A program made the translations under genes and the position numbers. The notes under the pieces were generated by a model. It was not told where the DNA came from. It made no database searches and saw nothing but the letters and a program-made list of their open reading frames with translations. Below are positions 30,598-38,789 of a DNA stretch of 64,000 nt, piece after piece (position 1 is the first letter of the stretch; each line of letters starts with the position of its first letter). The DNA comes from Banduia mediterranea (GTDB lineage Bacteria; Pseudomonadota; Gammaproteobacteria; Nevskiales; Nevskiaceae), in the NCBI RefSeq assembly GCF_031846245.1, contig NZ_JAVRIC010000001.1:186001-250000 (forward strand), given 5' to 3'.

Positions 30598-31856
30598 TCG
30601 GATTCTCCGGCGGCGAGCCATTGCAGGCTGGCCGTTTTGTTCAATTCCTGGGTCTGCAGCCTCAGGCGTTGCAGACGAAGCTCCAGCACGGTACGGCGCG
30701 CATCGAATACCGGGGCGAGGCCGCCGTTGCCGGCGCGGTAATCCGCCAGCGCGGTGTCCGTGCGGCGCTGTGCCAGCGGCAGCAGCGTGTCGTCGTAGCG
30801 CCGCAGGCGTTCGCCAAGGCGGGTCCATTCGCGGTAGTCCGAGGCAGCCTGCGCACGCAGCTGCCGCAGGCGGTCCTCACGGCTGGCCGACTGTCCGGCC
30901 AGCATTGCGCGGGCGGCGGCCAGCTCGCGGTCCTGACGCCGGCTGGCGCCGACCCAGGGCAGATCGATAGCCACCTCCACGCTGATCATGTCGTCGTAAG
31001 GCTGGCGATAGGCATAGCCGGCCTGCACCTGCCAATCGGGCTTGTTCTGCGCCTGCGCGAGTTCGATCTGCGTCTGCGCCAGCGCCTCCAGCCGGTCTTC
31101 GCCGCGGATCTCCGGATGGGCCGCAAGACCGGCCAACAAGGTTTCCAGGGATGGCGGAGCCCTCAGCTGCGGCGCCTTGTCAGGCAGCGCCTCCTGCGCC
31201 GCCTGGTCCCCGATCCAGCGCGCCAGACGCGCCCGATCGACGGCCTGTTGCTGTTCGAGTTCCGCGATCCGGTCGCGCATTCGTTCCAGATCCAGGCTGG
31301 CCGCGAGCACCGTGGTCTGCCCGCCCTGGCCGCTGCCAAAACCGATCGTCGCGGTGTCCTGCTGATGCCGGCTTTGCGCGGTCAGCTGACGCATCAAGGC
31401 CAGCGCGCGTACGCCGCTCCAGACCGCGATCCAGGCCTGTGCCACATCCCGATCGATGCGTCGCCTCAATGCCTGGTAGCGGACTTCTTCCAGCGCCGCC
31501 GTGTCCTGCTCGCGCTGCGAGGCAAGTTCGCGCTTGGCGGCATTGGGCACGACCTGACGAATCCCGATTCGCGTCATGCTCATGCGTTCGGCGTCGTTGC
31601 GATACGGGTTGGGATCGGACAGGCTGAGGTTGCTCAGGCCCAGGTTCAGCGCCGGCACCGGCAGTTGCGCCGCCGAGACGGCGCGCTCTCGGGCCGCATT
31701 GATGTCGGCGCGCTGCGCCAGCAACGCGGGCTGCTGTGCGAGCGCCAGACGCTGCGCCTGTTCAAGCGCCAGCGTCGGCGCGGCCGCCACAGGCTGCGCC
31801 AACACGATCAGGATCAAGGCCCACGCCGCAGCGAAGGTGCCTGCCATTCTAAACAT
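30594..31856 (-). CDS. cusC: Outer membrane efflux protein CusC (TolC family)
   Basis: The 420-residue TolC-family protein has a signal peptide (MFRMAGTFAAAWALILIVLAQPVAAA) without a lipobox cysteine. It carries two repeats of the outer-membrane-efflux domain rich in Ala, Gln and Arg coiled coils. SSD and porin strands are visible only by pattern. The ATG at 31856 has GCGGAGA upstream; a longer upstream extension (to 32237) overlaps the next gene. It is translationally coupled to cusB. Confidence 0.88.
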   Translation of the reverse strand: MFRMAGTFAAAWALILIVLAQPVAAAPTLALEQAQRLALAQQPALLAQRADINAARERAVSAAQLPVPALNLGLSNLSLSDPNPYRNDAERMSMTRIGIRQVVPNAAKRELASQREQDTAALEEVRYQALRRRIDRDVAQAWIAVWSGVRALALMRQLTAQSRHQQDTATIGFGSGQGGQTTVLAASLDLERMRDRIAELEQQQAVDRARLARWIGDQAAQEALPDKAPQLRAPPSLETLLAGLAAHPEIRGEDRLEALAQTQIELAQAQNKPDWQVQAGYAYRQPYDDMISVEVAIDLPWVGASRRQDRELAAARAMLAGQSASREDRLRQLRAQAASDYREWTRLGERLRRYDDTLLPLAQRRTDTALADYRAGNGGLAPVFDARRTVLELRLQRLRLQTQELNKTASLQWLAAGESE

Positions 31857-31924
31857 GGATGTCTCCGCAAGAACGGACGGATCGCGAGCCCGGAACTGGC
31901 CCGGAAACGCGACTCGGTGAACGC

Positions 31925-32296
31925 TTAACTTGCGGAGCGGATCGGAGGTCGAAGTCGGGGAGCCTGCGGCAGCAGGCTCGAAATCGGCAGCGGCGCCGAG
32001 ACACGAAGCACGGCCGGCCCGATGGGCGCCGTGACCGCAAGCGCCATCGGCAAGGCCGCCGAGGTACAGCCGCTGGGGCAGTGGCAGGCGCTGGTCTGGC
32101 AGCACGGCAAAAGCTCGTCGCCCGCGTCGGCCGTCATGCCGTCGTGGCAATGCTCGGCGGGCATGCCGCTGGGCTCGGGCACGCTGGCGGCCGGCAGCAT
32201 CGGCGGCATGGCCACGGACGCGTAGGCCTGTCCGCACAGTGCGAACATCAGCAGAACCATGGCGCCAAGACGAATCATCGGCGCCATTGTAGCCAC
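31925..32296 (-). CDS. Small Cys/His/Met-rich periplasmic protein (CopL/DUF2946-like)
   Basis: The 123-residue protein has a signal peptide (about residues 1-26). A metal-binding-looking segment follows with GMPAEHCHDGM and CCQTSACHCPSGC (seven Cys, several His and Met), then a proline-rich tail LRPPIRSAS. Such small proteins often precede czc/cus efflux genes in Xanthomonadales and relatives and are linked to copper resistance. It sits 68 bases before cusC on the same strand. ATGs at codons 1, 5 and 7 are all possible; no strong Shine-Dalgarno is seen. Confidence 0.65.
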   Translation of the reverse strand: MATMAPMIRLGAMVLLMFALCGQAYASVAMPPMLPAASVPEPSGMPAEHCHDGMTADAGDELLPCCQTSACHCPSGCTSAALPMALAVTAPIGPAVLRVSAPLPISSLLPQAPRLRPPIRSAS

Positions 32297-32308
32297 AAGC
32301 GGCGCCCG

Positions 32309-32679
32309 CTATTCGCCCAGGTGACGCTCGCTGATTTGCTGCGCCTGAATTTCATCCTCGTGGAAGGGGAAACGCAGCCAGCGCTTGTGCGAATAGGCCT
32401 CGGTGAAATCGGCGTAGCGCGGGCTCGCCGGATCGGTCACATCGAGCAGCAGCAGACCTCACACTGAAACCAAAACCCAAGGACGGCTATTCACGAGATT
32501 GGAGACGGCGAGCTTGGGCGGGTACTCGACCAGCCGGTGCACATGATCGTCCTCGCCGCCCATCTCGATCAGTTTCGCCTCGAAGTCGGCGCAGGTCTTG
32601 GCGAAGATCGTGCGCAGCCGGTCAATGGCGCTGCCGTCAGCAGAATGGCCACGAATGTGGCAGCCCCAGTCAATCGCAT
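32309..32679 (-). pseudogene. Remains of a secreted beta-propeller-like (LVIVD-repeat) protein
   Basis: The gene keeps its start: AAGGAGGAG five bases before the ATG at 32679, then a signal peptide MRLTGAATFVAILLTAAPL. It also keeps its end: GLLLLDVTDPASPRYADF through to SERHLGE-stop at 32309. The LLxLDVTDPxxPR pattern is that of LVIVD/choice-of-anchor-B proteins (tentative). The middle is missing and is replaced by a transposase fragment. It lies 12 bases before the Cys-rich protein gene, so it may once have led the cus operon. Confidence 0.6.
32470..32620 (-). mobile_element. IS200-type Y1 transposase fragment
   Basis: IFAKTCADFEAKLIEMGGED followed by DHVHRLVEYPPKLAVSNLVNS is the HUH-motif region of IS200/IS605 TnpA. 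Only about 50 residues remain; the tyrosine helix and both element ends are missing. It sits inside the broken beta-propeller gene. Confidence 0.75.
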
Positions 32680-32817
32680 GATCTCCTCCTTGATTTATCG
32701 TCCAGCTCGCAAACAGGCGCATCTGACGTGCGTGCCGGGACGTTAGCACGCGCGGTCAGACAGAAAAACCAATGGCGCTCGTCGTTTCAGGACGGGTGCA
32801 CGAGAGCAGGGACGGGT

Positions 32818-35586
32818 ATGCAGATGAACGGCACGTGGACACGGGTGGTACTGGCGCTGGGCCTGGCGGCTCTCGGCGGCTGCGGCAGCAGCCCGGGCCC
32901 CAGCGGCGACGGTAGCGGCAGCGGATCGGGCAGCGGCTTCAAGACCTTCGAGGTCTGCGGCAGCGACGCGCAGGTCCGCGACCAGGCGCTGATCGCCTTC
33001 TTCGATGCGCGTGAAGGCGACACCATCGAATTCTGCGAAGGCAGGTTCAGCATCTCCACCGGCCTGATCCTGCACGGCAAGCGCGGCATCACCATCAAGG
33101 GCCAGGGCATGGACAAGACCATGCTGGACTTCGCCGAAAGCGACAGCGCGGAAGGCCTGAACATTTCGCACAGCGACGGCATCACCCTGCTGGGCTTCAC
33201 CGTGCGCGACACCCCCGGCAACGCGATCCGCGTATTCCGTTCCAAGTACGTCACCTTCCGCCAGATTCGTGCGCTGTGGAGCGGCTACGATACCTGCGAC
33301 ACTGATCCCGACGCCGACGACTCCTGCGCCCATCATGGGGCCTACGGTCTGTATCCGGTGGAATCGCAGCATGTGCTGATCGAGGATTCCGAAGCCTTTG
33401 GCGCCTCCGATGCCGGCATCTACGTCGGCCAGACCAGCGACGTGATCGTGCGGCGCACGCGTGCCGAATACAACGTGGCCGGCTTCGAGTTCGAGAACAC
33501 CTATCGCGCCGTGTTCGAGGACAACATCGCCACCAACAATACCGGCGGCTTCCTGGTGTTCGACCTGCCGAATCTGGCGCAGTACGGCACCAAGAACATC
33601 ATTCGCAACAACCAGTCGTACAACAACAACACCGACAACTTCGCGCCGATCGGCAATATCGTGGGCATCGTACCGCGCGGCACCGGCATGCTGTTGCTGG
33701 CCACCGACCAGCTCGAGGTCTATGGCAACGAGGTCAACGACAACGACACGCTGGGCATCGCCATCGTCAACTATGCGCTGGCCGACCCGAACCAGCCCGA
33801 CCAGAAGTACGACTTCTTCCCGGAGGGCATCCACATCCACGGCAACAGCTTCCGCGACAACGGCACCAATATCCAGCTGCCGAGCGCCGATCGCGGCACG
33901 TCCTCGCTGCTGCCGCTGCTGCTCAAGCTCAAGAACCTGGGCCGCTCGGCCCACATCACCTGGGATGGCGCGGTCGATGCGCCCAATGGCTGCACCCAGA
34001 TTCCGTTGGACGCCGACGGCATCCCGCTGACCGAACCGAACCCGAATGAAACACGCCCCGAACCGCGCGTGGACGAACGCGGTCGTCCGAATTTCATGGG
34101 TTCCGATCCCGAACCGGAATGCAAGTGGACCGAATGGAAGTTCGCCGAGGGCGAGGATGAGCCGAAGCTGCCGGAAAACGGGCTGTGCATCGAGGACGAC
34201 AACATCTTCGAAAATACGCAGCCGCTCGGCAATCTCACCACCACCGACTTCCTCAACGCCAAACTCACCTCGTCGGCCACCGCGCAGTTGGTGATCGACC
34301 TGCTCAAGCCGGCGACCACCAGCCTGGAACCGCATCGCTGCCAGCTACCCAGGCGCGCCGATCCCGATCTGGGGCTGCCGTTCGTGCCCAGCGCCGATTC
34401 GGACAGCGCGCGACCCAGCGATTCGGAAGTCAGCAAGGCCTGCAACGGTGGCCCGTCCGGTGAGCCGAACTTCGCGGCCGCGGCCCAGTACAACTGCCCG
34501 GACCTGGCGCAGTACGGCCTGTTCCATGACGACGAAGATCCGCGCAGCGGCGCCAATGGCGGTGTCCTCTACGGTCTGAGCACGCCGCTGTTCTCGGACT
34601 ACGCGAACAAGCACCGTTTCGTGTTTCTGCCGCCCGGCAAGGCGGCGAAATACCAGGACCATCATGACGGCATCACCGCCACGCTGGACTTTCCGGTCGG
34701 CACGATCATCGCCAAGACCTTCTCGTTCCTGGACGGCGCCGACGAGCACATCATCGAGACCCGCCTGCTGATCAAGCGCGAGACCGAAACCGGCACCACC
34801 TGGATCGGCCTGCCCTATATCTGGCAGGACGAAGGCGGCAAGCGCGTGGCCAAGCTCACGGTCGAAGGCGGCTCCGCCAAGGTGCACTACAACTTCGACG
34901 ATCCGGACCCCGACGTGGACGCCCACTACGAAGGCCAGGTCGAGCGCTACGGTATTCCGGCCGCGATGAACTGCATCTCCTGCCACGGCGGCGATGATCG
35001 CGAACCCGGCTCGGCGCCGATCGGTCCCAAGCCGCGCCTGATGAACCGCGACATGGATTACGGCGACGAAGGCGTGATGAACCAGCTGGTCTACTGGCAG
35101 ATGCACGGCCTGCTCGAAGGCCTGCCGGCCAATCTCGAGGACGTGGAACGCCTGCCGCGCTGGAACGTACCGGGCGACACCGGCGAGCTGCCGGACAGCG
35201 AGGCCGATATCCACCTGCGCGTGCGTGCCTACCTTGAAACCAATTGCGCGCACTGTCACAACTCGCACGGCGGCGCCAGCAATTCGGGCCTGTACCTCGA
35301 CAGCTTCCGCACCGTCGACAACCGCTACGGCATCTGCAAGAAGCCGGTCGCGGCCGGCAAGGGTTCCGGCGGGCGGCTCTACGACATCGTGCCCGAATCG
35401 GCGAACGATTCGATCCTGCCGTTCCGTGTCGGCTCGGCCGAAGCCGGCGTGCGCATGCCGCCGATCGCGCGCACCGTACCGCACGGCGAGGCCGTGGCCC
35501 TGATCCAGCAGTGGATCGACACGGTACTTCCGACCGACGACACCGAAGACGCGGACGTCTGCACAGGACCGCTTTCGGGCTTCTGA
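32818..35586 (+). CDS. Lipoprotein fusing a parallel beta-helix domain to an SO2930-type diheme cytochrome c
   Basis: The 922-residue protein starts with a lipoprotein signal (lipobox LGGC, Cys22) and a Gly/Ser linker. Residues about 35-400 are a right-handed parallel beta-helix with repeating VxIxD/NxxY turns (FENTYRAVFEDNIATNN, GTKNIIRNNQSYNN), as in TIGR03805. Residues about 570-920 match the SO2930-family diheme cytochrome (TIGR03806), with FLPPG, heme motifs CISCH (near 719) and CAHCH (near 810), and a final MPP/IQQW segment. In other bacteria these are usually two neighbouring genes. ATG 32818 fits the signal peptide; longer starts add unrelated residues. Confidence 0.85.
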   Translation: MQMNGTWTRVVLALGLAALGGCGSSPGPSGDGSGSGSGSGFKTFEVCGSDAQVRDQALIAFFDAREGDTIEFCEGRFSISTGLILHGKRGITIKGQGMDKTMLDFAESDSAEGLNISHSDGITLLGFTVRDTPGNAIRVFRSKYVTFRQIRALWSGYDTCDTDPDADDSCAHHGAYGLYPVESQHVLIEDSEAFGASDAGIYVGQTSDVIVRRTRAEYNVAGFEFENTYRAVFEDNIATNNTGGFLVFDLPNLAQYGTKNIIRNNQSYNNNTDNFAPIGNIVGIVPRGTGMLLLATDQLEVYGNEVNDNDTLGIAIVNYALADPNQPDQKYDFFPEGIHIHGNSFRDNGTNIQLPSADRGTSSLLPLLLKLKNLGRSAHITWDGAVDAPNGCTQIPLDADGIPLTEPNPNETRPEPRVDERGRPNFMGSDPEPECKWTEWKFAEGEDEPKLPENGLCIEDDNIFENTQPLGNLTTTDFLNAKLTSSATAQLVIDLLKPATTSLEPHRCQLPRRADPDLGLPFVPSADSDSARPSDSEVSKACNGGPSGEPNFAAAAQYNCPDLAQYGLFHDDEDPRSGANGGVLYGLSTPLFSDYANKHRFVFLPPGKAAKYQDHHDGITATLDFPVGTIIAKTFSFLDGADEHIIETRLLIKRETETGTTWIGLPYIWQDEGGKRVAKLTVEGGSAKVHYNFDDPDPDVDAHYEGQVERYGIPAAMNCISCHGGDDREPGSAPIGPKPRLMNRDMDYGDEGVMNQLVYWQMHGLLEGLPANLEDVERLPRWNVPGDTGELPDSEADIHLRVRAYLETNCAHCHNSHGGASNSGLYLDSFRTVDNRYGICKKPVAAGKGSGGRLYDIVPESANDSILPFRVGSAEAGVRMPPIARTVPHGEAVALIQQWIDTVLPTDDTEDADVCTGPLSGF

Positions 35587-35596
35587 GTTTGGGGCG

Positions 35597-35642
35597 TAGA
35601 CTCCTCCGGTACAGGTCGACGATCCTGTACCGGAGGAGTCTA
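35597..35642 (+). promoter_or_regulatory. Perfect hairpin that buries the ribosome-binding site of the next gene
   Basis: TAGACTCCTCCGGTACAGG (35597-35615) and its exact complement (35624-35642) are separated by 8 bases. The right arm contains the GGAGGAG Shine-Dalgarno and ends on the A of the ATG. There is no T-run after it, so a terminator role is less likely than control of translation or protein binding to DNA. Confidence 0.8.
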
Positions 35643-36811
35643 TGAAAAGGACAGTGACCGGTCGCGCCTGCGTGACCATTGCTTCAGGCTTTCTACTGGG
35701 CGTGCTACTCAGCGCCTGCGGTGGCGGAGGCGGCGGATCGGACGACGGTGGCATCGATCTCGACGACCTCAAGACCGAAATTACCGTGACCCGTGAGGCC
35801 TGTACCCCGTTCGGTGCACCGCCACGGCCGCTACAGGCGACCAATGCGCTGTTCCAACCCACCTGCATCACCGGTGGCGAGCGCATGGCGGACTGGACGG
35901 ACGCCGAGGGAACCGCCCGCACCGCCTGTCTCTACGAACCCGAACAGGCTTCCACCGAAGCGCCGCTGCCGCTGGTGGTCTACCTGCACCCTTCGATATT
36001 CGGTCCCGACATTTCGCTGGCATTCAACAACGTGCGCGGCGGGCTCGAAACCGCCGATCTCAGCGGTGACCCGGAACGCCCGGGTTTCATCATGCTGGCG
36101 CCCTACGGTCGCGTTACCGAGCGCTATTACCCGTTCCCGGATGATGGCCTCACGCCGGGCTGGGACAACTGGTATCGCCAGATGCTGCCGGACCAGCCCA
36201 GCCGCAGCGTCAACGGCGAAGCCTGGCCGATCAATGTCGATGTCGCTGCCATCGATCACTTTCTCGATGAGGTCGTCGCCAGCGGCAAGGTCGATACCGA
36301 CCGCATCTATCTCATGGGCTGGTCCAATGGCTCGGCGTTGGCCGTGCTCTACGCCCTCAACCGACCCGAAATCGCGGCCGCCGCCGTATATTCCTCGCCG
36401 GATCCGTTCGAAGCGTTCAACGATCCCTGCGTGCAGCTTCCGGTACCGGATGCGCCCAAGGACGACACCGAGCTTCAGGTATTCAACGCCGGCCTGCCGA
36501 TCTTCCACATCCACAACGATTGCGATCTGGCCGGCCTGTGCCCGAACGGGCTCCATCTGAAGCAGACCGTGCTCGGCACCGGGGTAGCCGATTTCACGAG
36601 CCAGATCATCAATACGGCGCTCGATCCGGTGGATGCCTGCGTCGACGCCTGCGGCACCGATCCGCTCGCAGACTACGCCAGCCTCAGCGAGATTCCAGGC
36701 TATCTCGGCAACCTGCCGGGTTACACGGTAGGGCTCGTCAACCACCTGCGCTGGCCGATCGGCTATACCGACTCGATGTATGCCTTCCTGCGGGATCATC
36801 CGAAGAACTGA
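35642..36811 (+). CDS. Alpha/beta-hydrolase lipoprotein (esterase/depolymerase-like)
   Basis: The 389-residue protein has a lipoprotein signal (lipobox LSAC near residue 27) followed by a Gly/Ser/Asp linker. The hydrolase domain contains LVVYLHPS, DNWYRQ, the nucleophile elbow GWSNGSA near residue 225, and a late Asp/His region (HIHNDCD, NHLRW). It recalls LpqC/PHB-depolymerase-type secreted esterases; the substrate is unknown. Several Cys pairs suggest disulfides. It follows the beta-helix/cytochrome gene by 55 bases, suggesting a shared function at the outer membrane. Confidence 0.7.
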   Translation: MKRTVTGRACVTIASGFLLGVLLSACGGGGGGSDDGGIDLDDLKTEITVTREACTPFGAPPRPLQATNALFQPTCITGGERMADWTDAEGTARTACLYEPEQASTEAPLPLVVYLHPSIFGPDISLAFNNVRGGLETADLSGDPERPGFIMLAPYGRVTERYYPFPDDGLTPGWDNWYRQMLPDQPSRSVNGEAWPINVDVAAIDHFLDEVVASGKVDTDRIYLMGWSNGSALAVLYALNRPEIAAAAVYSSPDPFEAFNDPCVQLPVPDAPKDDTELQVFNAGLPIFHIHNDCDLAGLCPNGLHLKQTVLGTGVADFTSQIINTALDPVDACVDACGTDPLADYASLSEIPGYLGNLPGYTVGLVNHLRWPIGYTDSMYAFLRDHPKN

Positions 36812-36818
36812 ACGCAAA

Positions 36819-36850
36819 CAGCCCCTCCGCCGTACGCGGCAGAGGGGCTG
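36819..36850. terminator. Hairpin between convergent genes
   Basis: CAGCCCCTC/GAGGGGCTG stem with an inner GCCG/CGGC stem. There is no T-run on either side, so termination strength is uncertain. It lies between the esterase and yceI ends. Confidence 0.5.
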
Positions 36851-36873
36851 GGTGACTGCGTGGATGCGGCCGC

Positions 36874-37446
36874 TTACGGCTTCTTCAGCGCCTCGACCTG
36901 AATCTGCAATTCCACACCGGTACCCGAGGACGCGCCGTAGTCCATGCCGAAGTCGGTGCGGTCGAAGCTCGCCGTGGCGTCCGCACCGCAGACCTCCACC
37001 TTGAGCATCGGATGCTCGATGCACTTGAAGGAATTGATCTTCAACGGCACCGGTTTGCTCACGCCGAGCATCGTCAGTTCACCGTCGACAGCCACCGGCG
37101 TCGCACCGTCGAAACTGATCTCGCCGCTATAGGTAATCGTCGGGTATTCGGCAGCATTGAAGAAATCCTCGCTGCGCGCATGCTCGTTCATCTTCTCGTG
37201 ACCGAAATCGACGGTCGAGGCGTCGATCATGATGTCGACGCTGCCCGTGGCGGCCGCGGTATCGAGCATCACGCTGCCGCTGGTCTTGTTGAACTTGCCA
37301 CGCCAGAACGAAATGCCCATGTGCGGCGCGGTGAAGCTGGGATAGGTGTGATTCGACTCGATCACATATTCGGTCGGGGCGGCCTGGGCGAGACCGGCGG
37401 TGGCAAGCAGCACGGCGCTGAGGCCGAAGGTGAAGGTGCGAAACAT
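36874..37446 (-). CDS. YceI-family periplasmic lipid-binding protein (first copy)
   Basis: The 190-residue protein has a signal peptide (cleavage after AQAAP-like sequence) and the YceI lipocalin-like barrel: YVIESNHTYPSFTAPHMG, GKFNKTSGSV, DFFNAAEYPTITYSG and GELTMLGVSKPV. Family members bind isoprenoid quinone-like lipids. Its two cysteines in SFKCIEHPMLKVEVCGAD are not found in the second copy. It lies 55 bases downstream of the second yceI and has GAGGAG upstream of the ATG. Confidence 0.92.
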   Translation of the reverse strand: MFRTFTFGLSAVLLATAGLAQAAPTEYVIESNHTYPSFTAPHMGISFWRGKFNKTSGSVMLDTAAATGSVDIMIDASTVDFGHEKMNEHARSEDFFNAAEYPTITYSGEISFDGATPVAVDGELTMLGVSKPVPLKINSFKCIEHPMLKVEVCGADATASFDRTDFGMDYGASSGTGVELQIQVEALKKP

Positions 37447-37501
37447 GTTGAACTCCTCGATGGGACGATTTTGACCGGGGGTGAAAGCAGCGTGGCATGC
37501 C

Positions 37502-38077
37502 TCAGTCGGCAGTGGCCACGACGCGGAAATTGATGACGACCTCGTCTTCGAGCACTTCGTTCCAGTCGGGGTCGCCGATGGAATAGGCCTTGCGCGACAA
37601 CGTCAAGCTGCCTTCGAACACCTGTGCGTCACCATCGGCCTCGGTGCTGAAGCGAATGTCGCGAGCTTCGGTGCGGCCCTTGAGCGTGAAGTCGCCATGC
37701 GCGATGAAACTGCCTTGGGCGTCGGCACTCACCGAGGTCGAGACGAAGCTGGCCTGTGGATACTGCTCGGTCGCCAGCCATTCGGGCTTGCGCACCTCGG
37801 CGTTGTAGTCCTCATCACCGATGTCGAAGCTCGCCGTATCCACCGTGATCCGTGCGCTCGAATTCCGCGGCACGGCCGGATCGAACTGGATGCGGCCTTC
37901 GAAGCGATCGAAGCGGGCGCTGACCGGAACGCCCATCTGCTTGAAGCGCACGCTGATCTCGCTGTCGTCCGCGTTCACGGTCCACAGCCCGGCCGCGTAG
38001 GCCAGGGTGATCATGCCGGCGGTGCCCAACACCAGCAGGCGCAGGCCGTACAGCATCGAAGCCGGGCAGTAACGCAT
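37502..38077 (-). CDS. YceI-family protein (second copy)
   Basis: The 191-residue protein starts with a membrane or signal segment (MLYGLRLLVLGTAGMITLAYAAG), then the YceI barrel: WTVNADDSEISVRFKQMGVPV, RFDRFEGRIQFDP, ASFDIGDEDYN and GDFTLKGRTEARD. It resembles the E. coli YceI-cytochrome b561 arrangement. ATG 38077 is chosen for its GAGGAG eight bases upstream; an ATG at 38107 overlaps the cytochrome gene stop. Confidence 0.9.
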   Translation of the reverse strand: MRYCPASMLYGLRLLVLGTAGMITLAYAAGLWTVNADDSEISVRFKQMGVPVSARFDRFEGRIQFDPAVPRNSSARITVDTASFDIGDEDYNAEVRKPEWLATEQYPQASFVSTSVSADAQGSFIAHGDFTLKGRTEARDIRFSTEADGDAQVFEGSLTLSRKAYSIGDPDWNEVLEDEVVINFRVVATAD

Positions 38078-38099
38078 CGCAGGACTCCTCGTGTGTTTT

Positions 38100-38645
38100 T
38101 TAGCCATCGCGCCCGATGCGGAACATCCGCATCAGGGTGCCGTCATGGTCGATGAATTGATGCTTGATCGCAGCGGCCGCATGAACCACCACCAGCGCCA
38201 CCAGCGTGAACGCCAGAATTTCATGCACTTCGACCAGGACCTCGGCGACGGCCTTGTTCTTGTCGAGCAGATCCGGCAACGGAATGACACCGAAATACAC
38301 CACCTTGAAACCGCTGGCCGAACTCATCAGCCAGCCGCTGAGCGGAATCACGAGCATCAGCAGGTACAGGCCACCGTGGCTGATGTGGGCCGCGCGGCGT
38401 TGCCAGGCTGGCATGCCGGGCGGCAAGGGCGGCGGGCGGTGCGTGATGCGCCAGATGCCGCGGATCAGCACCAGCAGGAACACCGACACACCGATCCACT
38501 TGTGCCAGCTGTAAAGCTTGAGCTTCTGCGGCGAAAACGGCAGATCGTGCATGTACAGGCCGAGCCCGAAGCCGCCGAAAATCAGCACCGCCAGCAGCCA
38601 GTGCAGGGTGATCGCGGTGCGGGTGTAGTGGGGCTCGGCGTTCAT
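38100..38645 (-). CDS. Cytochrome b561 (CybB family)
   Basis: The 181-residue membrane protein has four helices. The heme-ligand histidines are in LHWLLAV, SWHKWIG, VHEILAF and VVVHAAAA. This is the bacterial b561 pattern for electron transfer from quinol or superoxide. It is first in an operon with two yceI genes, the known cybB-yceI association. Confidence 0.92.
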   Translation of the reverse strand: MNAEPHYTRTAITLHWLLAVLIFGGFGLGLYMHDLPFSPQKLKLYSWHKWIGVSVFLLVLIRGIWRITHRPPPLPPGMPAWQRRAAHISHGGLYLLMLVIPLSGWLMSSASGFKVVYFGVIPLPDLLDKNKAVAEVLVEVHEILAFTLVALVVVHAAAAIKHQFIDHDGTLMRMFRIGRDG

Positions 38646-38789
38646 CGGGGATACGCAGCGCAGACAACGCGCTTCCGGTTCTTGGGGGCGCCGTCACTAT
38701 AGATTCGCGCTGCCGGGGAGACCAGCCGAAGCTTTCGATCAAACTGATCGGCCTGATGAATCGGTCGGTCGACGATCAGGGGCCGGACG

